Source: Apiosordaria backusii (lineage: Eukaryota; Ascomycota; Sordariomycetes; Sordariales; Lasiosphaeriaceae). From it: DNA of 64,000 nt. Where the stretch lies: positions 1,736,001 to 1,800,000 of the forward strand of contig JAUKTV010000005.1 of the NCBI GenBank assembly GCA_030549205.1, written 5' to 3'. A program made the translations under genes and the position numbers. The notes beneath the pieces are model-generated. The model did not search any database and had not been told where the DNA came from. It was given only the letters and a program-made list of their open reading frames with translations. Below, one piece after another: positions 45,406 through 57,246 of this stretch; position 1 is the first letter of the stretch, and every line of letters starts with the position of its first letter.

Positions 45406-46474
45406 CTAATAATAACCGCTCCGGTAGCCACTCGGATGCCCCGACCACCACCTCGAATAACTGCTGGTATCTGCAACCTGTTAGTAACTGAAGCCTTTCT
45501 GAACCCAGAAAAGAAACAAGCAAGAAGGAAACCTACCTCTCACCGGACTAATCCCCAACTGCTCCGCCACATTCACATACCCATCCGCATTCTTCTTCCC
45601 CTTCTCCTTCTTGACCTTCTTCATCATCTCCCCCTCCGTCTCCTTCTCCCAAACACTCCTACAATACGGACACGTCACCTCCCCCTCCCCTGCCCCTTCT
45701 TCGTTGCAGCCCACATGTCAAAACACTGCTTGTGAATATTCTGCCCGCACGCAGCCTTGCACCAGACAATCTCCTCGTTATTTTTCTCATTTGCAGAAAA
45801 CTCCTCAAAGCAAATAGGGCAATCACCCTCTACCGGTTTGCGTTTGCCATCGCTATTGTCCCCCACCTCACCGGTGTTTGCACTGAGATTGTTGATGATG
45901 GGTGGGGCGCCGGCAAAGATCTCTTCCAGCTCGGTAGTGAGAAAGGCGAGCTGGTAGATGTAATCGAATTTGGCGCGGAGGACGCGGGAGAGGACGTAGA
46001 TGATGTGTTTGCACTGCGGCGCTTTGCCGGAGGAGAAGTGGGGGCAGGTGCAGGAGGGGAGTTGGGAGATGGTGATGGTGTAGATGTTGCCTGTTGAGCC
46101 GGTGAGCTCGATTGCTTCGGAGGGGGCAATGGTGGGTTCGAGGGAGGAGGGGGTGGTGCGCGTGCGGGAGAGGATGTAGAAGCGTTGGGTTAGGGCGCGG
46201 GAGTAGAGGTCGTGGAAGGATTTGGGGGGTTTGGCGCGGAAACTAAAAGGGGGGTTGTTAGAGATGGAGGGGATGGGAACCGGGATGTGGGTGGGGGAGT
46301 TTACCGGCGGAGTCGTTTTTCTTCTTTTGGTTTGGCGATGCGCTGTTTCTTGGTGGGTGTGTGCTCCTGGTCATCGCTTCTTGCAGAGGCATGGGGTTGC
46401 TTGCGTTTGGGAGCTGGTTTGGGGGTGGTGTTTGATGACGTCGCGGCGAGGGTGGGCTTCTTGGGGGCGCCCAT
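45406..46474 (-). CDS. SWIM/RING zinc-finger protein (E3 ligase-like) with two apparent frame breaks
   Basis: Exons on the minus strand appear to be 46474-46306, 46242-45537 and 45470-45406, with GT-AG introns. The SWIM finger is SCTCPHF with QCKHI, and the RING has CPICFEEF, VWCKAACGQNIHKQCFDMWA and VTCPYCRSVW. The last exon gives a Tyr/Ser/Gly-rich tail typical of this group. Such proteins attach ubiquitin to targets. The frame breaks twice: once in exon 1 near T-runs at 46317-46328 and once in the RING near C-runs at 45681-45698. In both places one base appears to be missing. Together the two losses account exactly for the frame, since 940 coding bases are two short of a multiple of three. 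Sequencing error in short homopolymers or recent gene decay are both possible. Confidence 0.75.
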
Positions 46475-48379
46475 TTTGGTGACGGTAGAAGGAGTTCGGT
46501 GTAAGTGGTCTCAAATTGCTATTATTGAAACTATTTCGTGAGATGTGAAGTGTGTAGTCTGTTAAGGGGTGGCGGAAAGTTAGATGCCTGCGCGGGACTA
46601 CGAGAGCATGGCAGGCCCCACTTTTGCTGTCAGTGGCGACTGGACATCACGGAGCCTGCGCGAAGTCACCTGACGAAGGACCTGTATAACCCTAACCCAC
46701 CTACCAAAGGGCCACTTTCAGATTGTGGTCCACGATCAGGGTTGTCGACGTTGAACGAAAGAATGTGATGAATTCTCTTGGATGGATGTGAACATATCAT
46801 AACCCCCATCTTTATTTACTATGGTCTACTTGATAAGGTATGTATGTACTATGATCAGTCAAACACCGTCAAACGGCTGAAGTCCACATCCGCATGTGTG
46901 ATCAAACCAAGATTGTCAATAAAGACCAGCCATAGGAGATCACACAAAATAATTTTGTATCTGAATTTTAGCTTTGATCTAGGAAATTGTCTCTTCTTAT
47001 GCATTTGGTGGTAAACATAATCAGTCTTGTACTCATTTCAACGGCAGGAGTTATTGGAATATCGAGTTCCAGGGTTCATGCTGAGAGGAAAGGAAGGTGC
47101 GAGCAGGACAAGGTCACAAAGCTCGGAGAACGGGAACACGACGCCGAATCTTTCCTTCCTCTTCTGAGCCTGGCTGGGCCAAAAAAGCAATCAAAACAAT
47201 AAGATTACATCACATGAAACTTGTAATATCTGGTGTGCTTTTGAAAAATCTCCACCCACATTCTCTCGAATCTTTTGATCTTTCTCCCTCATTTCTATGG
47301 CCTGGAGGCGCGTGCAGACGCTTCAACAGCATATCATCGCCCGTATCGAAGCGCTTCACTTTTAACACTCTGTCCCTCCCATCCCACCCATGACTGATCT
47401 TGGCCAGTTCTTGATTACAAGAGAATGCAACCAATCCGCTGCCGCCTGCCTTGATCGGACCAAGGCCTGCTTTGCCTGTGGGCGGCAGCATGCCGCGGCG
47501 CGTGGCGAGAGCTGCACCGCCCGACAGGGACGAGAACGGAGCCTTGGATCCCACGCCGCCGCGAGCCTGGAATCCCACACCGCCGGCCTTGTGCTCCTGG
47601 GCATGCGGACCGAGGAGCTGGGCGATGCCGGCTGCGGAGCCAGCGCAGGACCTTGATGCGTCCGCACTGTGATCCATGATCGACGCCGACCTTACACCCA
47701 ACCAGGTCCAGCACAGGTTGGCGCTGACATGCAACAACATGCTATCCGAGAGGAAGCAATGATGGTGTGCTAGACCCAGATGGGTACGCAGGTACGTTAT
47801 CTCTTTATGACTGTCAAACTCCACCTGCGCAAAAATCAAACCAAAACACATCTGCCTCTTAGCTTCCTCAATTTATCTTAGAGAATACTCCACTTGAAAG
47901 TTTCAGGTCAGTGCCTGATTCTTCAAGTTGTCAAGTGACCGCCCTTGGTGGTTTCCATGGCGAAAACCTGGTTGCTTGAGGAATCACGGATGGCTGCACG
48001 CAAACACAGCCGTTGCCCGTTTTCTCTCATGTTCGCTTCCCATCATCTTCAAACCAGAAGAGCTGGATCAAGATATCCACTTATTCAGGCTATCAGAACA
48101 CCAGACTGGATATGGTTGCCTGCATCCAGACCAGGCCACAAAAACAGTGGTCGTTGCCTCTGACCACCCTCGTCCCTTCCTATTCCAACACCTGCAACGC
48201 TCTCCCCACCAGTGGTGGAAAGTTGTTCCTTCCCTCTCACACTTGGTGTCCCCCACCCAAACACACCAAAAAATTGACTTCTGCCAGCACCAGATTTTCT
48301 CTAGATACAATTAAAACTGTCACCTCGTATCAGCCCTATTTTCCTAACTAGGGGTAAAGAGAAGACGCTCAAAACATCC
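46475..48379. other. Intergenic region with one weak minus-strand frame
   Basis: 1.9 kb between divergent genes. A 213-codon frame with an ATG exists on minus at 47851-47210 (Gly/Ala/Ser-rich middle, charged end), but it has no motif, lies in GC-rich DNA with open frames on the other strand, and is not convincing. Otherwise I see only promoters. Confidence 0.45.
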
Positions 48380-51300
48380 ATGGATCCTCCTACTGAGGAG
48401 AGGCAGACGGCCTCTGAGGCAAGTGACCTCCTCAAAGCAATTCACTCCCCTCGAATCACCCCTCTAACCCACATATCTGCAGACCGCATTTGAAATCATC
48501 AAAGACCATGTCTTCTACCGGCCGGCTGAGGGTCAGGGCTGGAAATCGATGCCAGAGCTTCCAACCCCGACGGAGGTCCTGAAAATGGCATGCGATGACC
48601 CGCCATCAAATCCAGTGGACTGCCCCTGGCCGTCCAAGGATGCTTACCTCGCCGCTCAGTATGGTCTGGTGAGATTCGATGCAATCGAGGGCTTGCGGTT
48701 CTCGGTCAGAAGATACATTGATGCCTGCCAAAATGGCGTCAGAGTGGTTCTTGATGATCAATATTGCAGTGTGTATGATGAGGTACGCAAGTGCAGAGAC
48801 ATGTCATCGCGGATTGTTGCTAACCCTCAACTTGCAGGTCCGCGTCAGAGGCTTCTTTACGGCTAGGAGTGCTCTTCTTTCCAGAGTCGAGTTCTCAACA
48901 CCCTACAATGTCCAATGGAAAACAACCAAGCGACTCATGGATGGGAACTTGGTGGCCCTGTCAACAAAGCAAGACAACTTTCGGACGATATGCAAGATTG
49001 CGACGGTGGCTCAGCGTCCGTACGCCGTTGGAAAAGACTTTGATCCGATGGTTGCAGTGGATTTGATTTGGGCCAACCCAGAAGATGCTGTTATCGACCC
49101 AGCTCTGGAGATGGTCATGATTGAATCGCGAAATGGGTACTTCGAAGCGTCGCGTCACACGATGTTGGGCCTTCAGCATTTTGCACAGACCGAGTAAGCT
49201 ACATTGAGCCCAAGTATTCATATCGTTCGCTTTTGAGTTCTAACAATATGACAATAAAGATCCCCGCTTGACAAATACCTCATAGGCACCCATACCATGG
49301 ACACTCTACCAGAGTCCATTCGCGAGAATCCCGTCATGAACTTATCGTCGTTGGTTCCTGTCACGGCGAGCAATGGTTCACAGGCTCTCCTGGACTTGAA
49401 GAACACCTTGAAAAACTACGACATTATGAACAAAGGCTTCCCGACCCTGCATGATGTTGCAGCTCTGGATGAGTCCCAATTGGATGGACTCCATCGCGTC
49501 CTCTCCAACGAACTCGCCATTGTTCAAGGACCACCGGGCACAGGCAAGACATTTACCTCGGTACAAGCCCTCAAAGTCCTCGTGGCCAATCGGCGGAAAC
49601 ATGGTGGTCCACCTATCATCGTCGCGGCTCATACAAACCACGCGCTGGACCAATTATTGACATTTTGTTTGGAGTTCGAAGTGCTGCGACTGGGCGGCTT
49701 CACAAAAAGCGAGGACATCAAGAAATGCACCACGTTCGAGAGGCAACGCGCTGAGCGAGGCAGCCGACAATCAGATACTAGGTCAAGATACAACGAGAAG
49801 CGAAGACTGGAGAGGCGACAGAAAGAGCTGATTCAGGATATCAAGATAATGCTACAAGATGTCTTTTGTGACCGTCTGATTGACCCTGACAGATTGTTGG
49901 AGGCTGGTGTTATCACGCAAGAACAGCACGACTCCTTGAAAATCGACTCCCGAGCGACCAACCCCCTCGCCTCTCTTGAACCTTGGCTCGGTGAGAGTCT
50001 TGTTCGCATGGAAATATTGCGCAGCGGCTACCTGACCCGATTCGAGTTTGATGAGGCGGATCTCTGCAAGCATGAAGAGGAATATGAACTGGATGAAAAT
50101 GACATGGTACATGCCACGAGTGACCAAGAAGAGGAACAGCTTCGAATCAAAGGGGAATTCGTGCCGTTGGAATATGTTTGGTCTGCCAAGTCGGCAGCTG
50201 CATTGTCAACCTCAACCCGGGCTGCTCTGAAGAACTCGAAGGAGCCAAACCTGTATTCCATCAAGAAAAGTGTTCGGGGCGAGGTCTACCGGTACTTACA
50301 GACTGAGCTGTTGAAACACACAACACGCAAGTTCGCCAGCCTTCTTGGGCAGTATACCGACATCTGCAAGCAGCTCAAGGCGCTCTCCGAGCTGCAAAAA
50401 TGGGAACTGGTCCAGAGACAGAAAATCGACATCGTTGGATGCACGACGACGGGTCTCACAAAGTACCGTGGCCTTCTTGCGGCCCTTCAACCAAAGTCAC
50501 TCTTGATCGAGGAAGCGGCGGAGACTCGAGAAGTAGACATTGTGTCTGCTTTGTATCCATCAATCGAGCAGCTCATCTTGATCGGTGATCACCAGCAACT
50601 GCAACCGAAATGCAACGTCCTATGGCTTGCCTCACCGCCGCAAAACTTCACCGTATCGCTCTTTGAAAGGCTGGTGAACCTCGGAATGCGCTATACAATG
50701 CTTCGGCAACAGCGCCGCATGAAACCAGAGCTCCGAATGATCCTGGACCCATTTTATCCTGGGCTGCTTGATCACCCTGTGGTTCTGTCTCCTGACAGCC
50801 GCCCTGACGTCCCAGGAATGGGTGATAGAAGTTCTTGGCTCTTCCACCACGAGTGGCCGGAGGAGACAAGCTCTGACTCTAGCAAGTTCAATCGCGAAGA
50901 GGCCAGGATGATTACTCACTTCGCCTCCTATCTTGTCAAGAACGACACTCCGCCGGCGAGTATCACAGTCCTCACCTTTTACAATGGACAGCGCATGCTA
51001 CTGAATAAGCTGAAAGAGTACGAGTACAAGATCTCGACAGTGGATTCTTACCAAGGGGAGGAGAACGACATTGTGATTCTGTCACTTGTTCGAAGCCCAG
51101 GGGACTATCGCCGCTGGCGGTGCGGCTTTCTGGAAGATAAGCACCGTGCAGTGGTGGCAATCAGTCGTGCTCGTCGAGGCTTTTATGTGTTTGGCAACTT
51201 TTTGAATGTCCTCCATTCGGCCCAGGACCCGTGGGCACCCATCTATGACGGGTTTGCCATTCAGAAAAGGTTTGAACTTGAGGGAATTCCACTGACTTGC

Positions 51301-52255
51301 AAGGCTCATGGCAACGAAGTTTGGGTGAGAACGGTGGATGATTGGGGCGACAATGCAGGAGGCTGCAATGAGCCTTGTGGACAGACGCGGCCATGTGGCC
51401 ACCCATGCACCATCAAGTGCCACCCGTAAGGATACTCAGCAGTCTCCAGGATTCTAGGACCATCTGCTGATATATTTGTTTAGGACTTCCCACAGTCGCC
51501 TACGCTGTAGCCAGCCCTGCCTCGAGAAGCTGCCGTGTGGCCATGGTTGTCAAAACTATTGCAGTCAAGTCTGCGCTTGTGACTGTGTCGCTTTCCGAGC
51601 TATTTCGGCCGGTAATGTAGCAGTCGGACCATCTAGATCGGCCAACGCATCAATGTCTTTGGAGAGGCGAATGCAGCAGATAAGTATCCAGGAAGATGGT
51701 CCGCCCAGCCAGTCGATAGAGCGAGACTTGACTCATGCCTCGAACAAATGGCGGCACTTTCCTGCCAACGTTCAGCGTCACGACGTCGATCTGCATCGAG
51801 GGCAAGTCTCCTCAAGCGCTCAGGATGCTTTGACTCTCAACGTTCGGGATACGTACCAGCAAACCACGCTGGTGAATGGTCGTCGTTCCAACCTGGGTGC
51901 TCGAAATGTTCGTGCCATTCAGTCGAACAAGTCTAACCGTCGGCCGCCTCGGTCCCAAGGGCCATCGCCAGTCAAGGCAGGCACCGGCAATTCGCGAAAC
52001 AACGCTGCCACGCCACCCGCCGTCCAAAATGTCGCCAGTCAAAGCCCAGCCCAGTACGTCACGGATCAAGTCCCTGCTACCCAGCAGCAGCAGCAGCAGG
52101 CTGTGTCAAACCCGGTTCCGGCGTCAGATGTACTTGTGGATTTTGGTGAAGTCGTTTCTTCTCAACACGTCATGGTGAACCGTGTCTCGGCAGAGGCGCC
52201 AGTTGTTGCAGTTCAACCAGCTCAAGACGTTGAGGAGCTATTGATCGAGCTTTAG
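48380..52255 (+). CDS. NFX1-type SF1 RNA helicase, Hrr1/SAD-3-like
   Basis: Exons are 48380-48418, 48483-48782, 48838-49193, 49260-51425 and 51484-52255 (1210 aa). The first intron has a GC donor (GAG|GCAAGT); the others are GT-AG. The N-terminal domain has SKDAYLAAQYGLVRFDAIEGLR and a beta-rich part ending ARHTMLGLQ-like. The SF1 core has Walker A GPPGTGKT near residue 322, motif II IEEAAE near 647, GDHQQLQP, RQQRRM, DSYQGEENDIV near 826 and AISRARRG. Two NFX1-type zinc fingers follow (CGQTRPCGHPC near 933 and LPCGHGCQNYC), split by the last intron. The tail is disordered with six Gln in a row. Closest known roles are S. pombe Hrr1 (RNAi heterochromatin) and Neurospora SAD-3 (meiotic silencing). 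Which paralogue this is cannot be settled here. Confidence 0.9.
52082..52099 (+). repeat. CAG trinucleotide repeat coding polyglutamine
   Basis: Six pure CAG codons in the disordered tail of the helicase. Short, but uninterrupted. Confidence 0.9.
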
Positions 52256-52335
52256 TCATTCTATGTGTGTTGCGTTGGCGAATTTGGGTTTGCCTTTCAC
52301 ATGGAATATCCGTAACAACCGAATTCTGCTTCGGT

Positions 52336-52371
<36 letters not shown>

Positions 52372-52889
52372 GACGTCGCTATGAACGCTTGGCCGCCACA
52401 AGGCACTTGGGTGATGGTTAGAGATGGATGGGGCATGGAGGCTGGTGTTACTGAGCTGGACTTCTGTGTCGGGGATATTAATGTTCCGTAGGTGATGGAT
52501 TCATGATCAGAGTGAGCATGTCATGATTAGCACAAACCGACAGCGATTTGTATTTGTAGCCTGTACCGTTACCCTTTCGCCTTGATAACCTGAATTAGTG
52601 GCAGATGTACCCGTTCGATGGCAGTGATGATATGTGTAAAGGCAAACCATTCAACAACAATACACTATCCGATTGGGTATTATCCTAGATGATGAACGCC
52701 TACAACTAATCTAGTAACAAAATATTAACATCCCACATATCCCATCCTGCCTACGCTGAATCCAACAAAAATACTCGCCATCCGGATCACAGATGGATAA
52801 CATTTCCGAAACATCCCAATCAACAACCCACCCCCATCCATTCCCATTCCCATCACCCACCCGTTTCAGCCTCCACTCAGTTCGAGTTC
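52256..52889. other. Convergent intergenic region
   Basis: 634 bp between the stops of the helicase and Spt8 genes. Probable 3' UTRs; no gene is supported. Confidence 0.55.
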
Positions 52890-55082
52890 TCATTTATTAG
52901 CATGAATCTCATACCCGACCAGCACCTCGGTGCTCGTCCCATCCCACCCCCTCGTCCCCGCCGCCGAGACCATCACCCGCGAAGTAGGATCGATATACAA
53001 GCAGCTAATCACCCCCGCCCTAGGGGGCCCAGGTACAATGGTAAACGGCACTTTACTGCTCTTTTGCGCTTTGAGATCAATCTCATGCTGGAGGTCATAC
53101 AACCGGAGAATGTCGTGCGACGCGCAGATGATGTGCCTCCCGTTGGGCATTGGTCTGACAGCGGATACTGCCCCGGAGCCATTGGGGAGTTTGAGGGCGC
53201 GGGTGGGCTGCCAGGAGGAGGAGGCTTTGTGGATGGAGAATTCTTCTACTGTGCCGTTGCGTCGGCCGCAGTAGATTTCGTTTCCCGAGAGGGACCAGCA
53301 GGCGCCCATGCACCAGGGGGGAACGCCGCGGCGGTTGTTGATGCGGGCGACGGGGTCGGGGGCGCGTTTATCCCAGATGCGGAGGATGCCGTCTATGGAG
53401 GCGGAGAGGAAGGTGGAGGGGGAGGTTTGGTTGGGGTTGTGGGGGTTGGAGGAGGAGGAGGAGGAGGAGAAGACGATGGTGGGGGATCGAGGGATGGCGG
53501 GGGGTTGAGGGCCGGTTGGGGCGTCGGGGAGGGAGGTGTCGGTGTTTTGAGTGCCAGGGGGAGGGGGGTCGTTGGTGGTGAAGTCGAGGGACATGGAGAT
53601 GTTGGTTTCGTCTGGGTTGTTGCTCTGGAGGGTGTGGCTGCTAGCCTCGGATATGGCGTTGACATCTGTTGGATGCGTGGCAGTGGTTCCGTTTTGGGTT
53701 GGGGGTGGTGCGGTGGTGTTACCACCCGAGGTTTCTGATGCGGTGTTAACGCCTATTGGATTGGTGGTGGTTCCCTTCGCGTGGGAATCGGTATGGGAAG
53801 TATCAAGAGGGGGCGCGTTGGACATGTTGACGTCCTCCAACGAGAAGTCGGTTGCTTGGCCCATGCCGTTGTGGGAGTGCTGGTTCATCTCCATGTCCAT
53901 GGCGCGTGAGAACTCATTGTCATCATCATCCCCAAAGGCACCGCCCCCGCCACCTATAGTGTCGTTGTCTCCAAACAGAGACCCTGCGGGACTGCCAAAG
54001 AGAGACTCGTGCTCGGGGGAGCCGGGATTATCCGCGCCGTCTGTCTGGCCCATGGCATTGGCACCCATGGTTCCTCCAGCAGACGCGGTGCTATAGAAGT
54101 TGCCGATTGGTGGTTTATCATTGTTGCTCTCGAAGGTATCGCTCTTGGCCAGCTCGCTGGCTTCCGCTGGGATGGGTGCGGCGCCAGTCGGCCGGAGCTC
54201 AATAGCAGATATTTGACCTCCACTCCCATCAAATCGCCGAATTATCTGCCCATTGTTGAGATCCCAGTCTAGACAGGTCTTGTCCCAACTACCGCTCAAG
54301 ACACTCTTCTCGTCTGGGGCTAGCTGCAAGACACTGACAGCGTTGGTGTGGCCCCCCTCACGCAGGCAGACGATCCTCTTACCCTCATCGTGCCGGACAC
54401 TGTACAGATTGATACCACCACTCTCCAAACCACTTAGCAGCCAGAGCGCCTCGCTGTGCACTGCCAAGCTGTACACCGGCGACAACACCGCCTCCTCAGC
54501 GCGTGTCCCAGGTGGCATCGGCTCCTCATTCCCCCAGTAACCCATCAAAATCCCAGCTTTCACCACACTGTCGACAAAGGGATGCCTCTGAGCCACCGTC
54601 AACTGTTGTTTCCCATTGATCGTCCCAATCCCATCATATTTCCGAATATAACCATCAGAACCCCCCGTCATCCAGTACCGCTGATCCGGTGTGATCGCAA
54701 TCGCATTGATACTCGTCGCCTGAGGCGCAGCCATAGTCGGTACAATATCGTAAAACGCAGCAGTCGTATATTCCGGCCGTATTACCGGCCTATATTTCAT
54801 CCCCGCCACCGGACTCCCGCTCGCGGCAGATGCGCGCCTTGTTGTGTCTTGGTCGCGTGTTGGGCCGTCGGGGGCAGATTGGGAATTATCGTAGGGCTCG
54901 TTCTCAGCTTCTGGTTCTGGTTCTGGCTCGGCTTCGGCGTCGGCCTCGGGCTCTTCCTCGTCCTCCTGCTCGTCATCTTCCTGCTCGTTGTCATCTTCGG
55001 CATCATTGTCGGCCTCGATGTCCTCGGCTTCCTCCATGAGCTCGTCGGCCTCGTTCTCCGAACTCGCGTAATCGTCGTCCAT
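52890..55082 (-). CDS. spt8: SAGA complex subunit Spt8 (WD40)
   Basis: A 730-aa single-exon product from the ATG at 55082. The first 65 residues are extremely acidic (Asp/Glu repeats), as in yeast Spt8. Then come WD40 blades, with SINAIAITPDQRYWMTGGSDG, VYSLAVHSEALWLLSGLESG, NAVSVLQLAPDEKSVLSGSWD and, after a long disordered insertion rich in Asn, Thr, Pro and Ser, ILRIWDKRAPDPVARI, PPWCMGACWSLSGNEIYCG and VSAVRPMPNGRHIICASHD. Spt8 links SAGA to TBP and helps load or remove TBP at promoters. The insertion (about residues 325-560) sits between blades 4 and 5 and contains a Ser run coded by GGA repeats near 53440-53470. It acts in the nucleus. Confidence 0.9.
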   Translation of the reverse strand: MDDDYASSENEADELMEEAEDIEADNDAEDDNEQEDDEQEDEEEPEADAEAEPEPEPEAENEPYDNSQSAPDGPTRDQDTTRRASAASGSPVAGMKYRPVIRPEYTTAAFYDIVPTMAAPQATSINAIAITPDQRYWMTGGSDGYIRKYDGIGTINGKQQLTVAQRHPFVDSVVKAGILMGYWGNEEPMPPGTRAEEAVLSPVYSLAVHSEALWLLSGLESGGINLYSVRHDEGKRIVCLREGGHTNAVSVLQLAPDEKSVLSGSWDKTCLDWDLNNGQIIRRFDGSGGQISAIELRPTGAAPIPAEASELAKSDTFESNNDKPPIGNFYSTASAGGTMGANAMGQTDGADNPGSPEHESLFGSPAGSLFGDNDTIGGGGGAFGDDDDNEFSRAMDMEMNQHSHNGMGQATDFSLEDVNMSNAPPLDTSHTDSHAKGTTTNPIGVNTASETSGGNTTAPPPTQNGTTATHPTDVNAISEASSHTLQSNNPDETNISMSLDFTTNDPPPPGTQNTDTSLPDAPTGPQPPAIPRSPTIVFSSSSSSSNPHNPNQTSPSTFLSASIDGILRIWDKRAPDPVARINNRRGVPPWCMGACWSLSGNEIYCGRRNGTVEEFSIHKASSSWQPTRALKLPNGSGAVSAVRPMPNGRHIICASHDILRLYDLQHEIDLKAQKSSKVPFTIVPGPPRAGVISCLYIDPTSRVMVSAAGTRGWDGTSTEVLVGYEIHANK

Positions 55083-56123
55083 CGCGTCCGGGATTGATGG
55101 TCTTTGGCAAGTTGCGCGCGTTGTGTAATAGCTTTGAAACTTGTAGACTTTGAGTTAAAGGGAAATCCAGGAGATAAAAGCGCTATCGGTCAAGAAGTAA
55201 AAATGCAGCAAAGCAATGATGTGTATGGTACTTTGTAGTTGTGGAGGATTTTGGCGGGGATGATGCTTGATCGTTGCTCAGAGGAGCTCTTGACCAGGGT
55301 CCCCTGAAGACCGGTTTGCGATGGAATCGGTACGTACCTTGGTGGGGGACCTGTCACCCCGCAACTCCACGTCCCTTGATCAACAAAACATCAGGGGCTC
55401 AGTTATCGACACTGACATAAGCAGTAACGTAATGAGGAAAGATTCTCAAGGTTAAAGCAAGATGTATTATTTTTGTTGTAGCTATTTTTGATCACCGCCC
55501 TTCTTGTAGACCCCCATACGAAAATGCAGCTCATAATGCGGACCTTACAAGACCAGCAACCCAAATAGGGAATATGTACCAACGCTCAAAAAGATAAATA
55601 ATCGACTCCAAAATCAATAGCATTAAAAAAATCCCTTGGTTGACCAACCGTTGTCTATAACAGAACCAAACGTAACCTCTTGTGCCCGTATGCAACCCAA
55701 GCAGGCGGGAATACTCTATAACAAAGTCGTGTCGTAATAAAAGCGGCGTTGTGCCAACCCTCAACCTCGTCCAGTTGCCTTCTTTGCACTGATTCTATTC
55801 AACGCAGATCGGCGGAGAAATTCTCCAAGCCTCAGTTTGTCAACAATCTCCGTTTCGGCGGGATAGGATGAGAGATCCGAATGTGGTTTCCTATTTTCTT
55901 GACCATTGAGATGCAATCCCTCACGAGCTGAAACGGGATGAGAAGCGGTGCCTACACAGGCCGCCATATTTGATGCTCGTGTTCGGAGAGGAGAATAGCT
56001 GAGGAGGAGATCAGCATTCGTATCTACAAGAGACGGAATGAGAGTCCCGGCACCTGAGTTGTCCACAGTTGAAGTGATGATGTTTTGAGCGGATGGGGAG
56101 TCGTGCGGATGGAGAGGCTCCTC
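55083..56123. other. Intergenic region upstream of spt8
   Basis: 1.04 kb between the spt8 start and the stop of the STRAP homologue, both on minus. Short frames at 55761-56066 lack motifs. Confidence 0.55.
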
Positions 56124-57246
56124 CTAGTCCGTGCTCCCCGACACGCCTCCTCTCCAAAGCCCGTAGAATCCTTCGCAGTTCTTCCACATCTTGATGGTTC
56201 CATCCTCAGACCCCGTGGCGTAAAGGTTGCCATCGGGGGAGAAAGCAATCGACCAAATGGGCCCATGGTGGCCCTTGAGAACATCCAGCTCCTTGCCGTC
56301 TTCCCAGCTGTAGACATGAGCCCAGGTGCCGGGGTCCTCTCCCACCACAAACTTCTTGCCCTTCAAGTCGAGCCCCACGCTCGCAATGCCATGTGTCAGT
56401 TTGAACTGCTTGAGCTCGTCCTGTGCCTTGAGCCCACCCCAGAAATAGGCAGTCTTTCCAGCCGCAACGGCGAGAACAGGTTGGCCGCCACCGATATCTG
56501 TGGGAGAGCTGTGGGATGGCGCAAGCGAGACGAGTTCGCAAGACTTGATTTCGGCCTCGAGCTTGATGGCACGTGTGCACTGCCTGGTGGGCAGGTCAAA
56601 CCACCGAAGTGTGTCTCCCGAGGCCGTAATGAGCACGCTGGGATCCTTGGCCCAGACAATAAACTTGATCGGTTGAGTGTGAACGCCTTCGCCAATCTCG
56701 AACGCCTGAGAAGTCGCAATGGTGACTGGGCTCGCGGCACCCTCGGGGTTGATAGACGTAGCTACCTGCTCGTGCAAGTCAAAGATGCGGAGCTTTTTCT
56801 CAAAGCCTCCAGTGGCCAGCATCCTGGACTGATCGAAGGGGTAGGCGATAGCGCGGACGATGTGATCGTGTTGAAGAACAAACAGCAGCTCGCCAGTATG
56901 AGTATCCCAAACCTTGGCGGTGAAGTCTGCCGATGCAGTTGCGGCAGCCGTGGCATCTGGGCTCAGTCTTCCTTGCCATACCGCACCCTTGTGGCCGAGG
57001 AAGGTACCTATCCAATCGCCGGTCTGACCATCACGAAGCATGGGGTTGCCATCTGAGAACGAGAACGGACTGTCAGTATTGATTTGACCGCATGAAAGAA
57101 GGAGTTTTGCACAAACCTTTACAGGCAGAAATCATGTAGTAAATCTCTTCCTTTTCCAACGGAGAGAAGCTGATGTGGGGAACTGGGCGCGAGTGACCGT
57201 GGCAGGTCAAGGGGACACATGGTCGGGGGGTTGGAACGTCACCCAT
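56124..57246 (-). CDS. STRAP/unrip-like WD40 protein
   Basis: Exons on the minus strand are 57246-57117 and 57052-56124 (352 aa), with a 64-nt intron (GT-AG; donor GTTTGT is weak). Splicing yields the family start: PLTCHGHSRPV, MISACK and DGNPMLRDGQTGDWIGTFLGHKG, which closely parallels human STRAP. Seven blades follow, including AATASADFTAKVWD, MLATGGFEKKLRIFDL, VLITASGDTLRWFDL and the final SIAFSPDGNLYATGSEDGT. STRAP is a scaffold of the SMN complex and of signalling and translation control in animals; its fungal role is little studied. It is cytosolic. An ATG inside the second exon would remove the first blade, so the two-exon start is preferred. Confidence 0.9.

Noticed and set aside
45261..45523. 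Alternative C-terminal exons for the SWIM/RING gene
   Set aside because: A downstream acceptor gives the family-typical Tyr/Ser/Gly-rich ending and a shorter exon; the other readings give unrelated tails.
47210..47851. 213-codon minus-strand frame with ATG
   Set aside because: No domain, biased Gly/Ala composition in GC-rich DNA, and no intron or conserved segment; kept only as a remark.
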